Shown: positions 57,036 to 57,518 of the stretch, piece after piece
How the letters are laid out: every line of letters starts with the position of its first letter
Position numbering within the stretch: position 1 is the stretch's first letter
Assembly: GCA_947459245.1 (NCBI GenBank)
Contig: CANHCV010000007.1
Coordinates: 1 to 57,518 of the forward strand
Direction: 5' to 3'
Origin: Bacteroidota bacterium
GTDB taxonomy: Bacteria > Bacteroidota > Bacteroidia > UBA7662 > CANHCV01
Length of the DNA stretch: 57,518 nt
The notes under the pieces: model-generated
What the model was told of the DNA's origin: nothing
The model's database searches: none
What the model saw: the letters and a program-made list of their open reading frames with translations, nothing else
Program-made: the position numbers and the translations under genes

Positions 57036-57131
57036 TTTTTGAGCGTATTAATTTCAATATGTCAAACTAACTTTCACGAAATTAGTTTAGTTCCTCCCAA
57101 CACGTTTTTTTTTCTTTGCATCCCTCCAAAC

Positions 57132-57160
57132 AAAAAAGGGAGCCAATTCGGCTCCCTTCT
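57132..57160 (-). terminator. Terminator of the partial T9SS protein gene
   Basis: A GGGAGCC/GGCTCCC stem (57138-57144 with 57150-57156), extended by AA/TT and preceded by an A-run, lies just past the stop codon at 57163 on the minus strand. Confidence 0.85.
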
Positions 57161-57162
57161 AC

Positions 57163-57518
57163 TTATCGTTGAATGATAAACTTTTGCGTTTCCGTATGAT
57201 GGATATCCGAATATCGAATCCAGTACATTCCCGGCTTCAAATGTTCCAAGTCAATGGTCGTTTGTGATTCATTGGAACGCACTTTCGATGCCACTTTTCG
57301 GCCTGAACCATCAAATACTTCCAATAATCCAACGGCTGCCTCGCCTCTCCAATGTACGTTCAATTGACCCTGGGTAGGATTGGGGTAAACCGAGAATTTG
57401 AATTCGGTATTGAACGCTTTTTCGGTAGGCAGCAACTCTTTATCGATATCTACATCTCCTAAAACAGCATCTTTTACAACAATTGGCGTTGAATATGCCC
57501 AGCAATTGAACCCATTTC
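57163..57518 (-). CDS. C-terminal part of a T9SS-secreted protein (5' end outside the window)
   Basis: The frame is open to the window edge, so only the last 117 residues are seen. They end in a type A T9SS sorting domain: FSVYPNPTQGQLNVHW, LLEVFDGSGRKVAS, LKPGMYWIRY and the closing KFIIQR. The segment before it (NGFNCWAYSTPIVVKDAV, then LGDVDIDKELLPTEK) has no recognisable domain. The protein is exported by the type IX system; its function cannot be told. The shorter frame beginning at 57435 would use a TTG and is not a true start. Confidence 0.85.
   Translation of the reverse strand, partial: NGFNCWAYSTPIVVKDAVLGDVDIDKELLPTEKAFNTEFKFSVYPNPTQGQLNVHWRGEAAVGLLEVFDGSGRKVASKVRSNESQTTIDLEHLKPGMYWIRYSDIHHTETQKFIIQR

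Overview
The window reads as chromosome of a Bacteroidota species, probably in or near the Flavobacteriales. Several signs agree: type IX secretion (T9SS) C-terminal sorting domains on four large secreted proteins, the gliding lipoprotein GldH, an IPExxxVDY protein before pyruvate kinase, a TonB receptor/DUF4249 pair, a RicT homologue with a Cys-rich N-terminus, and many start codons a few bases after a TAnnTTTG promoter element with no clear Shine-Dalgarno site. Genes are tightly packed, with frequent ATGA or TAATG overlaps and several tail-to-tail overlaps. I see no prophage, insertion sequence or CRISPR array.

Layout. 1-480: a tRNA(CAU) gene on the minus strand, followed by three 69-bp tandem copies of a decayed 3' part of the same tRNA and a terminator. 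478-5964: a giant T9SS surface protein. 6057-11303: murB facing an operon of TPR lipoprotein, thrS, infC, rpmI and rplT. 11401-17763: comF, a secreted subtilisin, an ECF sigma factor and its probable anti-sigma protein, and a small membrane protein. 18113-22026: a secreted M43 metalloprotease and htpG with a sigma-54-like promoter. 22023-28584 (minus): aroQ, TonB receptor, DUF4249 lipoprotein, an unknown exported protein and a glycosyltransferase. 28700-37812 (plus): a ten-gene run of queA, gcvT, IPExxxVDY protein, pyk, DUF3467, ricT, gldH, TPR protein, phosphosulfolactate synthase and a membrane protein. 37776-42524: an epimerase facing dtd, mazG, a LOG-family protein and an M23 peptidase fused in frame to a Bcp peroxiredoxin. 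42650-47745: a FIST sensor protein facing recJ-lptB-GH3. 47798-51533: M1 aminopeptidase and rplS-rplU-rpmA. 51667-53280: a carotenoid ketolase overlapping a VanZ-like gene by 143 bp, then an AlbA_2-domain protein. 53350-57518: holB, a glycosyltransferase, tyrS, a rhodanese/Cys-rich membrane protein pair, and the 3' end of another T9SS protein.

The gene content combines housekeeping translation and replication functions with envelope biology: peptidoglycan (murB, M23), LPS export and core (lptB, WaaE-like transferase), gliding (gldH), nutrient uptake (TonB receptor/DUF4249) and secreted proteases. The observations I find most worth following are the tRNA-derived tandem array inside an apparent promoter-to-terminator unit, the M23-Bcp fusion, the crtW/vanZ antisense coding overlap, and the sigma-54-type promoter before htpG. 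All functions are inferred from sequence reading alone; no database search was run.
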